A stretch of DNA of 40,040 nucleotides. It comes from Bacteroidales bacterium. Its GTDB lineage: Bacteria > Bacteroidota > Bacteroidia > Bacteroidales > Muribaculaceae. Below, piece after piece: positions 16,584 through 24,381 of the stretch; position 1 is the first letter of the stretch; every line of letters begins with the position of its first letter. The translations under genes were made by a program, and so were the position numbers. Under the pieces are notes generated by a model. That model did no database searches. It had not been told where the DNA came from and saw only the letters and a program-made list of their open reading frames with translations. The DNA lies in NCBI GenBank assembly GCA_014800605.1, contig JAAVFS010000016.1, positions 1 through 40,040 on the forward strand, read 5' to 3'.

Positions 16584-16605
16584 ACTTGCAAGTAACATTG
16601 TCGGG

Positions 16606-19143
16606 TTAAATTCCATCTCTCTTGGCATCGCCCCATCTGAATGGATATTCGGGATAGGTCTGACCGGCGGGTGGCGCTTTGTCGATCATTTGGCTACCCC
16701 AATACCATTCATCGTAGACGAAGCGTGCGCGCTGATAGTTGGAGACCGTAGTATTGCGGTTTGTTTGCAGCGATGGAGTCTGGTTGGGATCGCTCTTTCC
16801 GGGTACGACGGCTTCACCTTGGGCGCACCAGTAATACCATGTAGTAGTACCCGAGCGACCAAAGAGGCGCGGAATCTTGTATTGGGCAGACAGGTTGATG
16901 ATGAACTCTACCTCTCCATAGGTCGGAAGGCGCCAGCGTCCGGCCGGATAGCCCATCTCCTGGAAGGCGGCGGCACGCAGGCGAGCTCTGATGAAGTTCA
17001 GACCCGGTCCTGTGCCTGCATAGCTGGAGCAGATACGGAATTTCGGCGCGATCATATACTGTGTGGCTTCTCCGGGCTGAGTAGGATAGTAGTAGCTGAG
17101 AGATCGTGTGCCACCCTCTATAGAGGGCGCATCGACGAATCCGAAACCGCTTGCAACCGTATAAGCATGGTCAAGATACTCGACATTAATATTAGCCGGA
17201 TCCATGCTTGCCGCCTCCAGATTGTTGTTGATCAGCTGTCGGCGCGGGTCGCCGATCTGATACTTCGTGTCGGTCGGGAGAGTTGATATTGTGATGACAT
17301 ACAGATTCGGGTTCCAGTTCAAGTTCCCGTCACTGTTCAGACCGATAGAGGTGGTCCAATATGTAGCAGATGTGTATCCTACCTCGAGGGATTGGCAATT
17401 ATTGTTTACCCAGCAGCTTGCCATAGCGCCGGTGCCTTGAATATGTCCATTTGCGAGTGACTCATAATTATTTGGCGTAGCGTCAATATAGATTGCCGGA
17501 TACTGGGTGACGTAGACGGTCTCCTTCCAGAGGGGCTGTCCCTTCATGTCGGAGTGTTGCACGGTGATCTCGTAGTCTACCTGCGAGAATTCGTCGTCGT
17601 CCAGCTGTACATAGCGTGTGGCCTGAGCGAGTCTCTGCTGGATGACTGCATTGTTCTGAGTCTTTGCACGGGTGGAGGTGGGGCCGTCGCCGTTGGTCAG
17701 AGATATCTCGTTGTTGCCGTTATAGGGCTGATACATCTTCAGGGGGTGCCAAATTCGGAGGAATGAGCTGCCGTTACCCTCCAGCTCGTTGATAAATCGT
17801 GCATTGAACACATTGGTATTTGCATTGCTGAATAGGTCGATGGTCACCGGAAACTTGGATCCTTCATCAGAGTAGTTGAATCGGTAGAAGGTCATCTTTG
17901 CGTCAATGACCTCGGTATTGTGTGAGGTATAGAAGGGAATCTCGAGAGTCGTCTGGTTGTTGAATGTATAGTTTTCCTGTTCGACTACAAGGAAGCGGTA
18001 GTCGGGGATCTCGACATCAAAGCTCTCTGTGCTCCAGTCGGCAGCCGTATAGCTCAGGTCGGGAAGCTCGACCGGCTCGTCGGGCACGAAGCTGCCGAGC
18101 ATTCCGAGATGGATCTTGATGCGATAGGATGTGTTTCTGACGAGCTCGGATGACGAAACGGGGACAACCGGCACCTGATAATAACATGTACGCCAGCTCT
18201 GTCCGCCATCCGAGCTCCAAGGGAGGCTCAGGGTGATGAATGTGCGATGCTCCTCATCGGGCAGGAGTGTCCATGCGTTGGGGTAGGTATAGAATGGGGT
18301 AGCCTGTGTGAGCGGATAGCGCTCGTCGTGGAGGCTGTCGGTGAAGTTGTAGCGCAGGCTGGAGGGGGTGTCGAAGTAGTTGGCCTCGTCGATGGTGCCG
18401 GCTTCGGTGCGGGGAGTGAGGGTGGAGGTATGGACACCGCTGTAGAGGTTGACACGCATAGCGCTCAGGTTGGGCTTCCAGACGAGGGAATCGCCGCCAT
18501 TGGGGTTGGGCTCTTTAAGCTCGGTCTCGCAGTTGACTGACACGGTGATCTTGCACGCAGAGCGGTGGGCGTTGATGGTGCCGGTGGCATAGGTGTGGTT
18601 GGGGTCGACTGTGAGCTGTGCGTCGCCATCCATGGTGAATGATTCCTGCACCTTGTGGGTGGCGAAGTCGGAGGTGACTACGAGCTGCTTCAGATCGGCT
18701 ACGGTCTTGGCATCCCCGGGGTCGACATTGACAGCGACGTAGGCCAGGCAGGGGTTGTTGGCTCCTCCGCTCTCGAAGAGCTGCAGGCGGAGAGCCGGCG
18801 AGAGAGGTACGCGGAGCTTGGCCGACCCGGTGGCCTCGAGATTAGTGAAATTCTCCATATAAACCGGTGGCACGGTCTCGGGTCGATCGCCTCCCTTGGG
18901 CCAGAGGCAGAGCACGACGTTGTTGATGACATTCTCATTGAGGTCGTCGAGTCCAGGCTCGTCGTTGAGGCCGCGGGATGATGGCTTGGCAGCGACGACA
19001 TCGATTGTGATGTAGCCGCGTTCGTTCTCATGTGGGTCGCCGGGCCTCAGAGATTCAGGCTCGTCGGAACAACCGGTGGCGAAAATGCCGACCAGGAGGC
19101 CCAGTAGGGTGTATTTCAGTTTACCTGCAAAAGTGCGTGGCAT
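16606..19143 (-). CDS. Large fimbrial tip lipoprotein with C-terminal lectin-like/FISUMP-like domain
   Basis: An 845-residue exported lipoprotein: hydrophobic signal (about 8-24) with lipobox ATGC, then a fimbrillin-type N-terminal domain beginning YITIDVVAA and running to about residue 370. A middle beta-rich region follows. The C-terminus (about 690-830) contains RLPTYGEVEFIINLSAQYKI and a WYYWCAQGE segment, resembling the FISUMP/C-type-lectin-like fold that ends many Bacteroidetes tip adhesins. This suggests an adhesin at the pilus tip (inference). The start codon is 8 bases from one arm of a 13-bp inverted repeat, and a 258-base gap separates it from the preceding fimbrial gene, so it may be separately regulated. 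Confidence 0.7.
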   Translation of the reverse strand: MPRTFAGKLKYTLLGLLVGIFATGCSDEPESLRPGDPHENERGYITIDVVAAKPSSRGLNDEPGLDDLNENVINNVVLCLWPKGGDRPETVPPVYMENFTNLEATGSAKLRVPLSPALRLQLFESGGANNPCLAYVAVNVDPGDAKTVADLKQLVVTSDFATHKVQESFTMDGDAQLTVDPNHTYATGTINAHRSACKITVSVNCETELKEPNPNGGDSLVWKPNLSAMRVNLYSGVHTSTLTPRTEAGTIDEANYFDTPSSLRYNFTDSLHDERYPLTQATPFYTYPNAWTLLPDEEHRTFITLSLPWSSDGGQSWRTCYYQVPVVPVSSSELVRNTSYRIKIHLGMLGSFVPDEPVELPDLSYTAADWSTESFDVEIPDYRFLVVEQENYTFNNQTTLEIPFYTSHNTEVIDAKMTFYRFNYSDEGSKFPVTIDLFSNANTNVFNARFINELEGNGSSFLRIWHPLKMYQPYNGNNEISLTNGDGPTSTRAKTQNNAVIQQRLAQATRYVQLDDDEFSQVDYEITVQHSDMKGQPLWKETVYVTQYPAIYIDATPNNYESLANGHIQGTGAMASCWVNNNCQSLEVGYTSATYWTTSIGLNSDGNLNWNPNLYVITISTLPTDTKYQIGDPRRQLINNNLEAASMDPANINVEYLDHAYTVASGFGFVDAPSIEGGTRSLSYYYPTQPGEATQYMIAPKFRICSSYAGTGPGLNFIRARLRAAAFQEMGYPAGRWRLPTYGEVEFIINLSAQYKIPRLFGRSGTTTWYYWCAQGEAVVPGKSDPNQTPSLQTNRNTTVSNYQRARFVYDEWYWGSQMIDKAPPAGQTYPEYPFRWGDAKRDGI

Positions 19144-19150
19144 ATAGAAT

Positions 19151-19163
19151 AAGTAACTGTTGA
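19151..19163. repeat. Left arm of 13-bp inverted repeat (candidate invertible switch)
   Basis: AAGTAACTGTTGA is the exact reverse complement of the arm at 19335-19347. It begins 8 bases upstream of the 845-residue tip gene. The arms enclose 171 bases. Confidence 0.7.
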
Positions 19164-19183
19164 TAATTAAACGATATTAAGTG

Positions 19184-19190
19184 CAAAGTA
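19184..19190 (-). promoter_or_regulatory. Near-consensus -7 element upstream of the tip gene
   Basis: Reads TACTTTG on the minus strand, one base shorter than TAnnTTTG, 41 bases before the start at 19143. No TTTG lies 20 bases upstream. It is inside the segment bounded by the 13-bp inverted repeats. Weak evidence. Confidence 0.25.
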
Positions 19191-19236
19191 GCTGTCAATT
19201 TTAATCTTTCATACTATCTATGGCTGTAAATTGGTC

Positions 19237-19296
19237 TATATCAAAATAGTAATCGGTCATGAAGCTCGCTTCACTCCCTCTTCATCTTTTGATATA
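19237..19296. repeat. Concentric dyad inside the fimbrial intergenic region
   Basis: TATATCAAAA (19237-19246) and TTTTGATATA (19287-19296) are exact reverse complements. At the same centre (19266.5) lies GAAGC-TC-GCTTC (19261-19272). Together they make an interrupted 60-base dyad, possibly an RNA hairpin after the preceding fimbrial gene or a protein-binding site. There is no T-tract after it. Confidence 0.55.
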
Positions 19297-19334
19297 TCCT
19301 CAATTTCCATCTCATATATAGTATAAATTATTTT

Positions 19335-19347
19335 TCAACAGTTACTT
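19335..19347. repeat. Right arm of 13-bp inverted repeat (candidate invertible switch)
   Basis: TCAACAGTTACTT pairs perfectly with 19151-19163. It lies 54 bases beyond the stop of the 529-residue fimbrial gene. A perfect 13-bp pair within about 260 bases is unlikely by chance, even in AT-rich DNA. Confidence 0.7.
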
Positions 19348-19401
19348 AGAATAAATGATTTATAATGAGTGGTTCTGATAAGAGAGTGGCTGAGGGTGGG
19401 G

Positions 19402-20991
19402 TTACTGCGGGTTCTGGATGATGGTCAGATACTCATTGCGGCCGTAACGGGCCGGGTTGAGGATGTTGACCGGAACAGTGGCGCCACCCGGGAGTGTCGC
19501 TGTGACCTGCAGTCGGGCTGTGCGCTGCTGATTGCCGGGAGGCAGCACGTTGACAATGAATACATTGTTGAGTTTGTTGCCCATCGAACCGGAGATGTGG
19601 GTCGAGTATGTATAGGAGCCTGTCGAGGGGTCGATAGAGCGGAACTGGATCGCATCCTGATCGCCATCGGTCGTGATGAGATATGCATCCCAGGTAGCAC
19701 CTACGGGAGTCGAGATGCCGAATGTGCTTCGGGCGGGCTGGTCGCTGTCGAGCACAAGGCGTGCTGTCGTGTAATCAAGGCTCGTGTAGGTGTTGGGGAC
19801 AAATGTCAGGTAGCCGTCCTGGGCTATACTGATCTGTGTCGAGTAGTCGTATTCGTACTCCTCGGAGTTCCAGGGGAGGACGTTGACATCCACGAGCATG
19901 ACATGGTTATTGCCGATAGTGATATCGACCACTACGTGCGTATTGCGCGGGAACAGGTCGAGATTAGGGAGTTTGACGGGTGTCGAGAAGTTTCCGTCGG
20001 CGGTGTGTATGCGGATGTTGAAGCCATCGGTCGGCGGAGTCACGCTCTCGGGGAGGTAGATCTTGGGCGAATAGGTGAGCACCTGATCGTCGATCAGCTC
20101 GTCGGGGCGGAAGGGGTAGGGGAGGTTGTAGACAAATGTCGACACAAGGTTATTGACGGTCGGGACGGTGAAGGAGGTGATGTCGCGGCCTTCATACTCA
20201 TTGTCGCTCGGGACTCCTTTGGCGGGCGAGTAGACAGTGTTGCGCGGGATTATGAATGAGCTGGCACCGATGAAGTCGATGCCGATACCATCGATGGCGG
20301 CGTTGCTTGCTCCGGTGAAGTCGGCTGACTTGTGGAAACGGAATGAGAATTTGGAGACGGCGCGGGTGATGAACAGTCGGGCTGACTGATTTCGGTCTTC
20401 GGGGGTGGCGGGCTGACGCACATTGACCTCCCATCGCTCGCTCATCGGGACGCGGAGAGAGTTTTCGCCCCGGGTCCAGTCGTAGATGGGGGCTGTGCCG
20501 GAGCGGGAGAGTGTGCCGTTGTCGACCGAGGTGGGGAGGACGGTGCGCACCGACGCTGCTGTGAGAGTCGACACGTAGGCTTCGGGCATTGAGCTTTCAT
20601 TGCCGAAGAGATAGATGTATTTATCGCCGGCGGTGACTTTGAATGTCAGATTGTCGTTGAGGGGATATCCCTGGTCGTTGAGTGTGACCTGACGGTTGGC
20701 CTCGACGCGGCGGTCGGCCTTGGAGACGATTATCACACGCAGTGTACGGAGCTTCTCGCAGTCGAGCTCGGGGAGTTCGAAGTCGCCTGCACGGGAGAAG
20801 CGATGGTTTCCTCCACGCGAATTGAGTACATCGACATCGAGTGTGAGGAAGATATCGGGTGATTTCATGTCTGTATCTGCGCCCGTGTCTGCGTCGAGAC
20901 CCGGATCGCACGATGACTCGCTACAGGCACATAGCCCGGCTATCATCGCCATGGCGATGAGATAACGTGATATGTAGCGGAATATGATCAT
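19402..20991 (-). CDS. Fimbrial accessory lipoprotein (Mfa-type, 529 aa)
   Basis: An exported lipoprotein with signal MIIFRYISRYLIAMAMIAGLCAC (lipobox LCAC), then an acidic linker of Asp, Ala and Gly. A fimbrillin-like domain follows: KLRTLRVIIVSKADRRVE (about 82-99) and YIYLFGNESS (about 149-158) resemble the N-terminal strands of Mfa accessory subunits. The remainder is beta-rich and ends with RYGRNEYLTIIQNPQ. In Porphyromonas the equivalent position downstream of mfa2 holds mfa3, an accessory subunit involved in assembly; a similar role is inferred here. A GC-rich 187-base gap separates it from the anchor gene upstream. Confidence 0.7.
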   Translation of the reverse strand: MIIFRYISRYLIAMAMIAGLCACSESSCDPGLDADTGADTDMKSPDIFLTLDVDVLNSRGGNHRFSRAGDFELPELDCEKLRTLRVIIVSKADRRVEANRQVTLNDQGYPLNDNLTFKVTAGDKYIYLFGNESSMPEAYVSTLTAASVRTVLPTSVDNGTLSRSGTAPIYDWTRGENSLRVPMSERWEVNVRQPATPEDRNQSARLFITRAVSKFSFRFHKSADFTGASNAAIDGIGIDFIGASSFIIPRNTVYSPAKGVPSDNEYEGRDITSFTVPTVNNLVSTFVYNLPYPFRPDELIDDQVLTYSPKIYLPESVTPPTDGFNIRIHTADGNFSTPVKLPNLDLFPRNTHVVVDITIGNNHVMLVDVNVLPWNSEEYEYDYSTQISIAQDGYLTFVPNTYTSLDYTTARLVLDSDQPARSTFGISTPVGATWDAYLITTDGDQDAIQFRSIDPSTGSYTYSTHISGSMGNKLNNVFIVNVLPPGNQQRTARLQVTATLPGGATVPVNILNPARYGRNEYLTIIQNPQ

Positions 20992-21178
20992 GATATGTGT
21001 TTGAAATGATAGTTTTTGGCTGGCGTCGAGGGGGAGCTGAGCCTGACTCTCGGGTCGGAGCTTAGTCGGTCCAGGACTGCCGGGGTAGGGGTGGCGGCCT
21101 GCAGGCTTCTACGCCTTGCGTCGCAGTAGCAACGGGTCGTTAAGAGGTTGAATTTATGAGAGGTGTGTCCGGTCGAAA

Positions 21179-22213
21179 TCAGTCGAGAGCGCCCATATCG
21201 TCGATGTCGTTGATGCGCACATCCCAGTCGTTGATGACGATGTTGGCATCCATCCAGTTGCCTTGCTCGTCGATGAAGAAGATCAGGCGCCACTCGCTGT
21301 TGCGGTCGAGGAATTCCTGATCAGCCATTGACTCATACTGCTGGCTGCGGAGCAGTAGCAGGGTCTTGGCCAGGGGGATAGAGAGCACGTTGGTGCCTTG
21401 CGACTTGCGGGTGACGGTCAGACGTGCGGTCGAGGCGGTGACGATGCGCGAGGTGCTGATCTCGGCGAAGGGCATGTAGATAGGGTCACCTGTGACGGTG
21501 ATGCCGCCCAGGGCGTTGCCTGATGTCCAGGGGGTGTAGGTGACGGTCTGAGTCGGGATTATTGCGTTGTCCCAGCCCAGGAGGGTGTTGTCGTCGGTCA
21601 GAGTGAAGTCAAAGTCGTCGGAAGCGAGAGATGTCCCGTCGGCATTGGCAAGGAGGACACGCAGGTTGTTGGTGTCCTTTATCATATAGATAGTGGTGCG
21701 GCGATAGTCGGTATCGGTCTTGGCGATGGTCATAGTGCCCTGGCCGTAGAAGAGGTTATGAAGGGGCTTGCCGTCCTGACCTCCGAGGAGTCCGGGCTTC
21801 ATGGCTACTTCGAGATCCGACAGGAGAGCCGGAATGGCGCGTGAGGGTGATGTGAACTCGAATGAAGCGTTCTCACAGGCCATGCCGCCATAGGCTATGA
21901 AGCGGTATTCGCCCGGGTCAAGACGCAGCTGCATGCGCCAGTCTTCGTCGCTGAGCAGGCTACGGTCGGTGACGGTGTGTGTGGCAAGATATTTTCCGGC
22001 GCCATCATAGACGAGAAGTGTCAGACAGTCTACCTGAGCGGGGAAGGCATTGGCAAACTCCATGTTGTAGTCATAGATGAAGCGGAGTTCGACGCCCTGC
22101 GTACAAGGCTCGAGATCTGTGTATATGAGGTCGCAGGAGGTAAGCGCCGTGGCCGGCACTGCCGCGATAGCAGTGCCGACAAGCGCGTTAATGAGATGCT
22201 TTTTGAGTGACAT
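21179..22213 (-). CDS. mfa2: FimB/Mfa2 family fimbrial anchor subunit
   Basis: An outer-membrane lipoprotein that caps the growing pilus and anchors it to the cell. The signal ends with ATALTSC (lipobox LTSC). The mature region starts with an LEPCTQGVELRFIYDYNMEF-type stretch (about 33-52), then VDCLTLLVYDGAGKYLATHT and LDPGEYRFIAYGG, all classic for the FimB/Mfa2 family (PF08842). Two transthyretin-like beta domains are expected. The C-terminus ends NDWDVRINDIDDMGALD. Length 344 is normal. It lies 22 bases after the Mfa1 gene, as in other mfa operons. Gene symbol by family, not by proven orthology. Confidence 0.88.
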   Translation of the reverse strand: MSLKKHLINALVGTAIAAVPATALTSCDLIYTDLEPCTQGVELRFIYDYNMEFANAFPAQVDCLTLLVYDGAGKYLATHTVTDRSLLSDEDWRMQLRLDPGEYRFIAYGGMACENASFEFTSPSRAIPALLSDLEVAMKPGLLGGQDGKPLHNLFYGQGTMTIAKTDTDYRRTTIYMIKDTNNLRVLLANADGTSLASDDFDFTLTDDNTLLGWDNAIIPTQTVTYTPWTSGNALGGITVTGDPIYMPFAEISTSRIVTASTARLTVTRKSQGTNVLSIPLAKTLLLLRSQQYESMADQEFLDRNSEWRLIFFIDEQGNWMDANIVINDWDVRINDIDDMGALD

Positions 22214-22235
22214 CGTGAGTGATTAGGGGGCGATA

Positions 22236-24332
22236 TTAGAATTCGATATTGTTGATGCGTACTGACCAGGGGAGTACCTGACACTCTACGTCGATGTAGA
22301 CATTGTCGCTTTCGTCAGGGGTGTCGGGTGTGGGTGGCTCGGGGTCGTTGACCGACAGACGGGGATGGCCGAGACGGTTGATGTTGGTGACGGAGAGCTT
22401 GTAGACATTGTTGCGTACGACAGCAAACTCCATCGGGCCCATGACGCCATTGTCGGTGTTGTCGTTGTGGCGGTTGCGATAGTAGTAGTATACATAGTAG
22501 CCGGGGCCGAAGCGATTGTCGATACTTGACTGGTAGAGAGTGAACTGGGCCTGTTCGCTGGTCATGGCCTGACGCATCTTTGAGAGGAGCGATCCGGCAG
22601 CATTGTCGTTGGGTTTGCCGGCAGCGTCCCATGCGGTCCATGCGGCGTTGGCTGAGTTGGGGTCAAGGGGTTTGTTGTCCTCGAATTCGGCTTTGACGGT
22701 TTCTTCCTCACCATCGGCATTGATGATGGTGTATTCATATTCGAAGGGGAGCATGCCGCCGGTGCCGTAGCAGGCGATGTAGAGTGAGTTGTTGCGGTTG
22801 ACGTTGACCTGACCGTTGGTAGTGATCTCGACAGCTTCCATGCGCACGGCGTTGCGTACCATCTCCCAGGTAGCGTATAGAGTACCGGCGTGATAGTAGA
22901 GGATGGGGTCCTTAGTGGGGTCGCCTGTAGCGTCGGTGAGCGCCCGGGCTACCTGCTGTATGCCGGCATACTTGAGAGTATCAGCTGAGAGAGCTGCCTC
23001 AGTAGCGATGAGTTTGCCCTTGAAGACGATGATGGTAGAGCGGCCGTAGGTCTCCTTCTCGACGGGGCCGGGAATGGTATTTTCCGTGCAGTAGCGCCAT
23101 ACATGGTAGCTCTTGTCGCCGTAGTTGTCGCTTGTGCCATTGAGCACGTCGTTGATGTAGTAAGAGCTCCAGCGGTCGCCACCCTCTACGTTGTCGTCAG
23201 CCGAGATATTGTCGATCTCGCCCTGAGCATTGAAGAAGGGGAAGTTGAAGACGCCGGCTGCGGTGAGACCTGCTGCGCTCTGGGCGCTGAATTTGGTGTA
23301 GTTGGGAGACACGACATAGTTGGTCGGAGTCTCCCGGCCGCAGATGATTGCATTGGTGGGACCGCCTGTAGCAGACACGCGGGGCACATAGTAGAAGTCC
23401 TTGGCCATGTTGGTCAGACAGATACGCTGCAACTCGACGTTGACAAAGAGGGGACCCTCCTTGGTGAAGTCGATTGTGCCGTCCTCGTCGTAGTAGTTGC
23501 CGTAGAGCACGCCATAGGTGTTGGCAGCGGTAGTATTGTCTGAGCCGTCCTTGAAGTCAAAGCGAGCTACAGAGCGCTCTACCTCGACAGGGCCGCCGAT
23601 GCTGTTGTCGACCTGGTGGTTAGTGCCGGCGCCATTGTCCTCAGAGAGATGGAAGGGAGAGGATGAGGTCTTGTAGCTGTCCCAGTCTTCGAGATGGAGG
23701 GGGAAGCTGCGCTGTGCGATCTTGGAGTTGTTCATCAGGAATCCGTTGGGAGCCCAGATGCCGGTGTTGATGCCGCCATTCTTGGCTGCGTCAACTGTGC
23801 AGACGGTGTTGATCCAATCGTTGGAGTCGCTGTCTGCGGATGCGATGATGGTTGAAGTCAGATCCTGAGTGGGGTTGCAGAATACATAGACATTGACTTT
23901 GGCCTGAGTGGGGGTCAGGTCGATGTCGTTGCTGTTTTCGTCCTGATAGTAGCCGGCGATCTGGGTCTTCTGGAATTTAGCTACTGCCTTGTAGGTATTG
24001 GCGCTGGTAGCCTGAAGATTGTTGCTTAGGACGGAGCCGGCTGTGATGATGTTGTTGTTGATGTCAGTGAGTACGATGAGCAGTGATGATACGGTGTTTT
24101 CGGCATCAGAACCTACTTCGGTGCCGTCGGTAGAGTCGCCGTTGCTATCGGTCTGGCTACGACGTCCTTCGGTGGGCATCTTAACTTCGAGAGAGACATA
24201 GACACCTTCGCTTTCTTCGGTGCCGGGATGATTGGGGGTGTTGGGCTCTTCACCGCCGATCTTGTCGTCAGAGCAAGCGGTCATGAGCGCAACTGCTGCG
24301 AGCGCATAGAGGCTTCTTTTCAGAATTTTCAT
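22236..24332 (-). CDS. mfa1: Mfa1 family major fimbrial subunit (shaft pilin)
   Basis: The pilin that polymerises into the fimbrial shaft after lipoprotein export and N-terminal processing. The start MKILKRSLYALAAVALMTACSD gives a lipoprotein signal (lipobox MTAC); the track's extra 42 residues lie within the upstream gene in another frame and are not real. The N-terminal domain begins GVYVSLEVKMP (about 42-52), and the C-terminus has the Mfa1 pattern VVRNNVYKLSVTNINRLG followed by a Pro-rich stretch and VECQVLPWSVRINNIEF, probably the donor strand used in polymerisation. At 698 residues it is longer than P. gingivalis Mfa1 (about 560). It sits between the DUF3868 and anchor genes. Confidence 0.87.
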   Translation of the reverse strand: MKILKRSLYALAAVALMTACSDDKIGGEEPNTPNHPGTEESEGVYVSLEVKMPTEGRRSQTDSNGDSTDGTEVGSDAENTVSSLLIVLTDINNNIITAGSVLSNNLQATSANTYKAVAKFQKTQIAGYYQDENSNDIDLTPTQAKVNVYVFCNPTQDLTSTIIASADSDSNDWINTVCTVDAAKNGGINTGIWAPNGFLMNNSKIAQRSFPLHLEDWDSYKTSSSPFHLSEDNGAGTNHQVDNSIGGPVEVERSVARFDFKDGSDNTTAANTYGVLYGNYYDEDGTIDFTKEGPLFVNVELQRICLTNMAKDFYYVPRVSATGGPTNAIICGRETPTNYVVSPNYTKFSAQSAAGLTAAGVFNFPFFNAQGEIDNISADDNVEGGDRWSSYYINDVLNGTSDNYGDKSYHVWRYCTENTIPGPVEKETYGRSTIIVFKGKLIATEAALSADTLKYAGIQQVARALTDATGDPTKDPILYYHAGTLYATWEMVRNAVRMEAVEITTNGQVNVNRNNSLYIACYGTGGMLPFEYEYTIINADGEEETVKAEFEDNKPLDPNSANAAWTAWDAAGKPNDNAAGSLLSKMRQAMTSEQAQFTLYQSSIDNRFGPGYYVYYYYRNRHNDNTDNGVMGPMEFAVVRNNVYKLSVTNINRLGHPRLSVNDPEPPTPDTPDESDNVYIDVECQVLPWSVRINNIEF

Positions 24333-24381
24333 GCTATTCCGTTTTTTAGAGATTGGTTTCTTACTGTGTGATATTATTATG

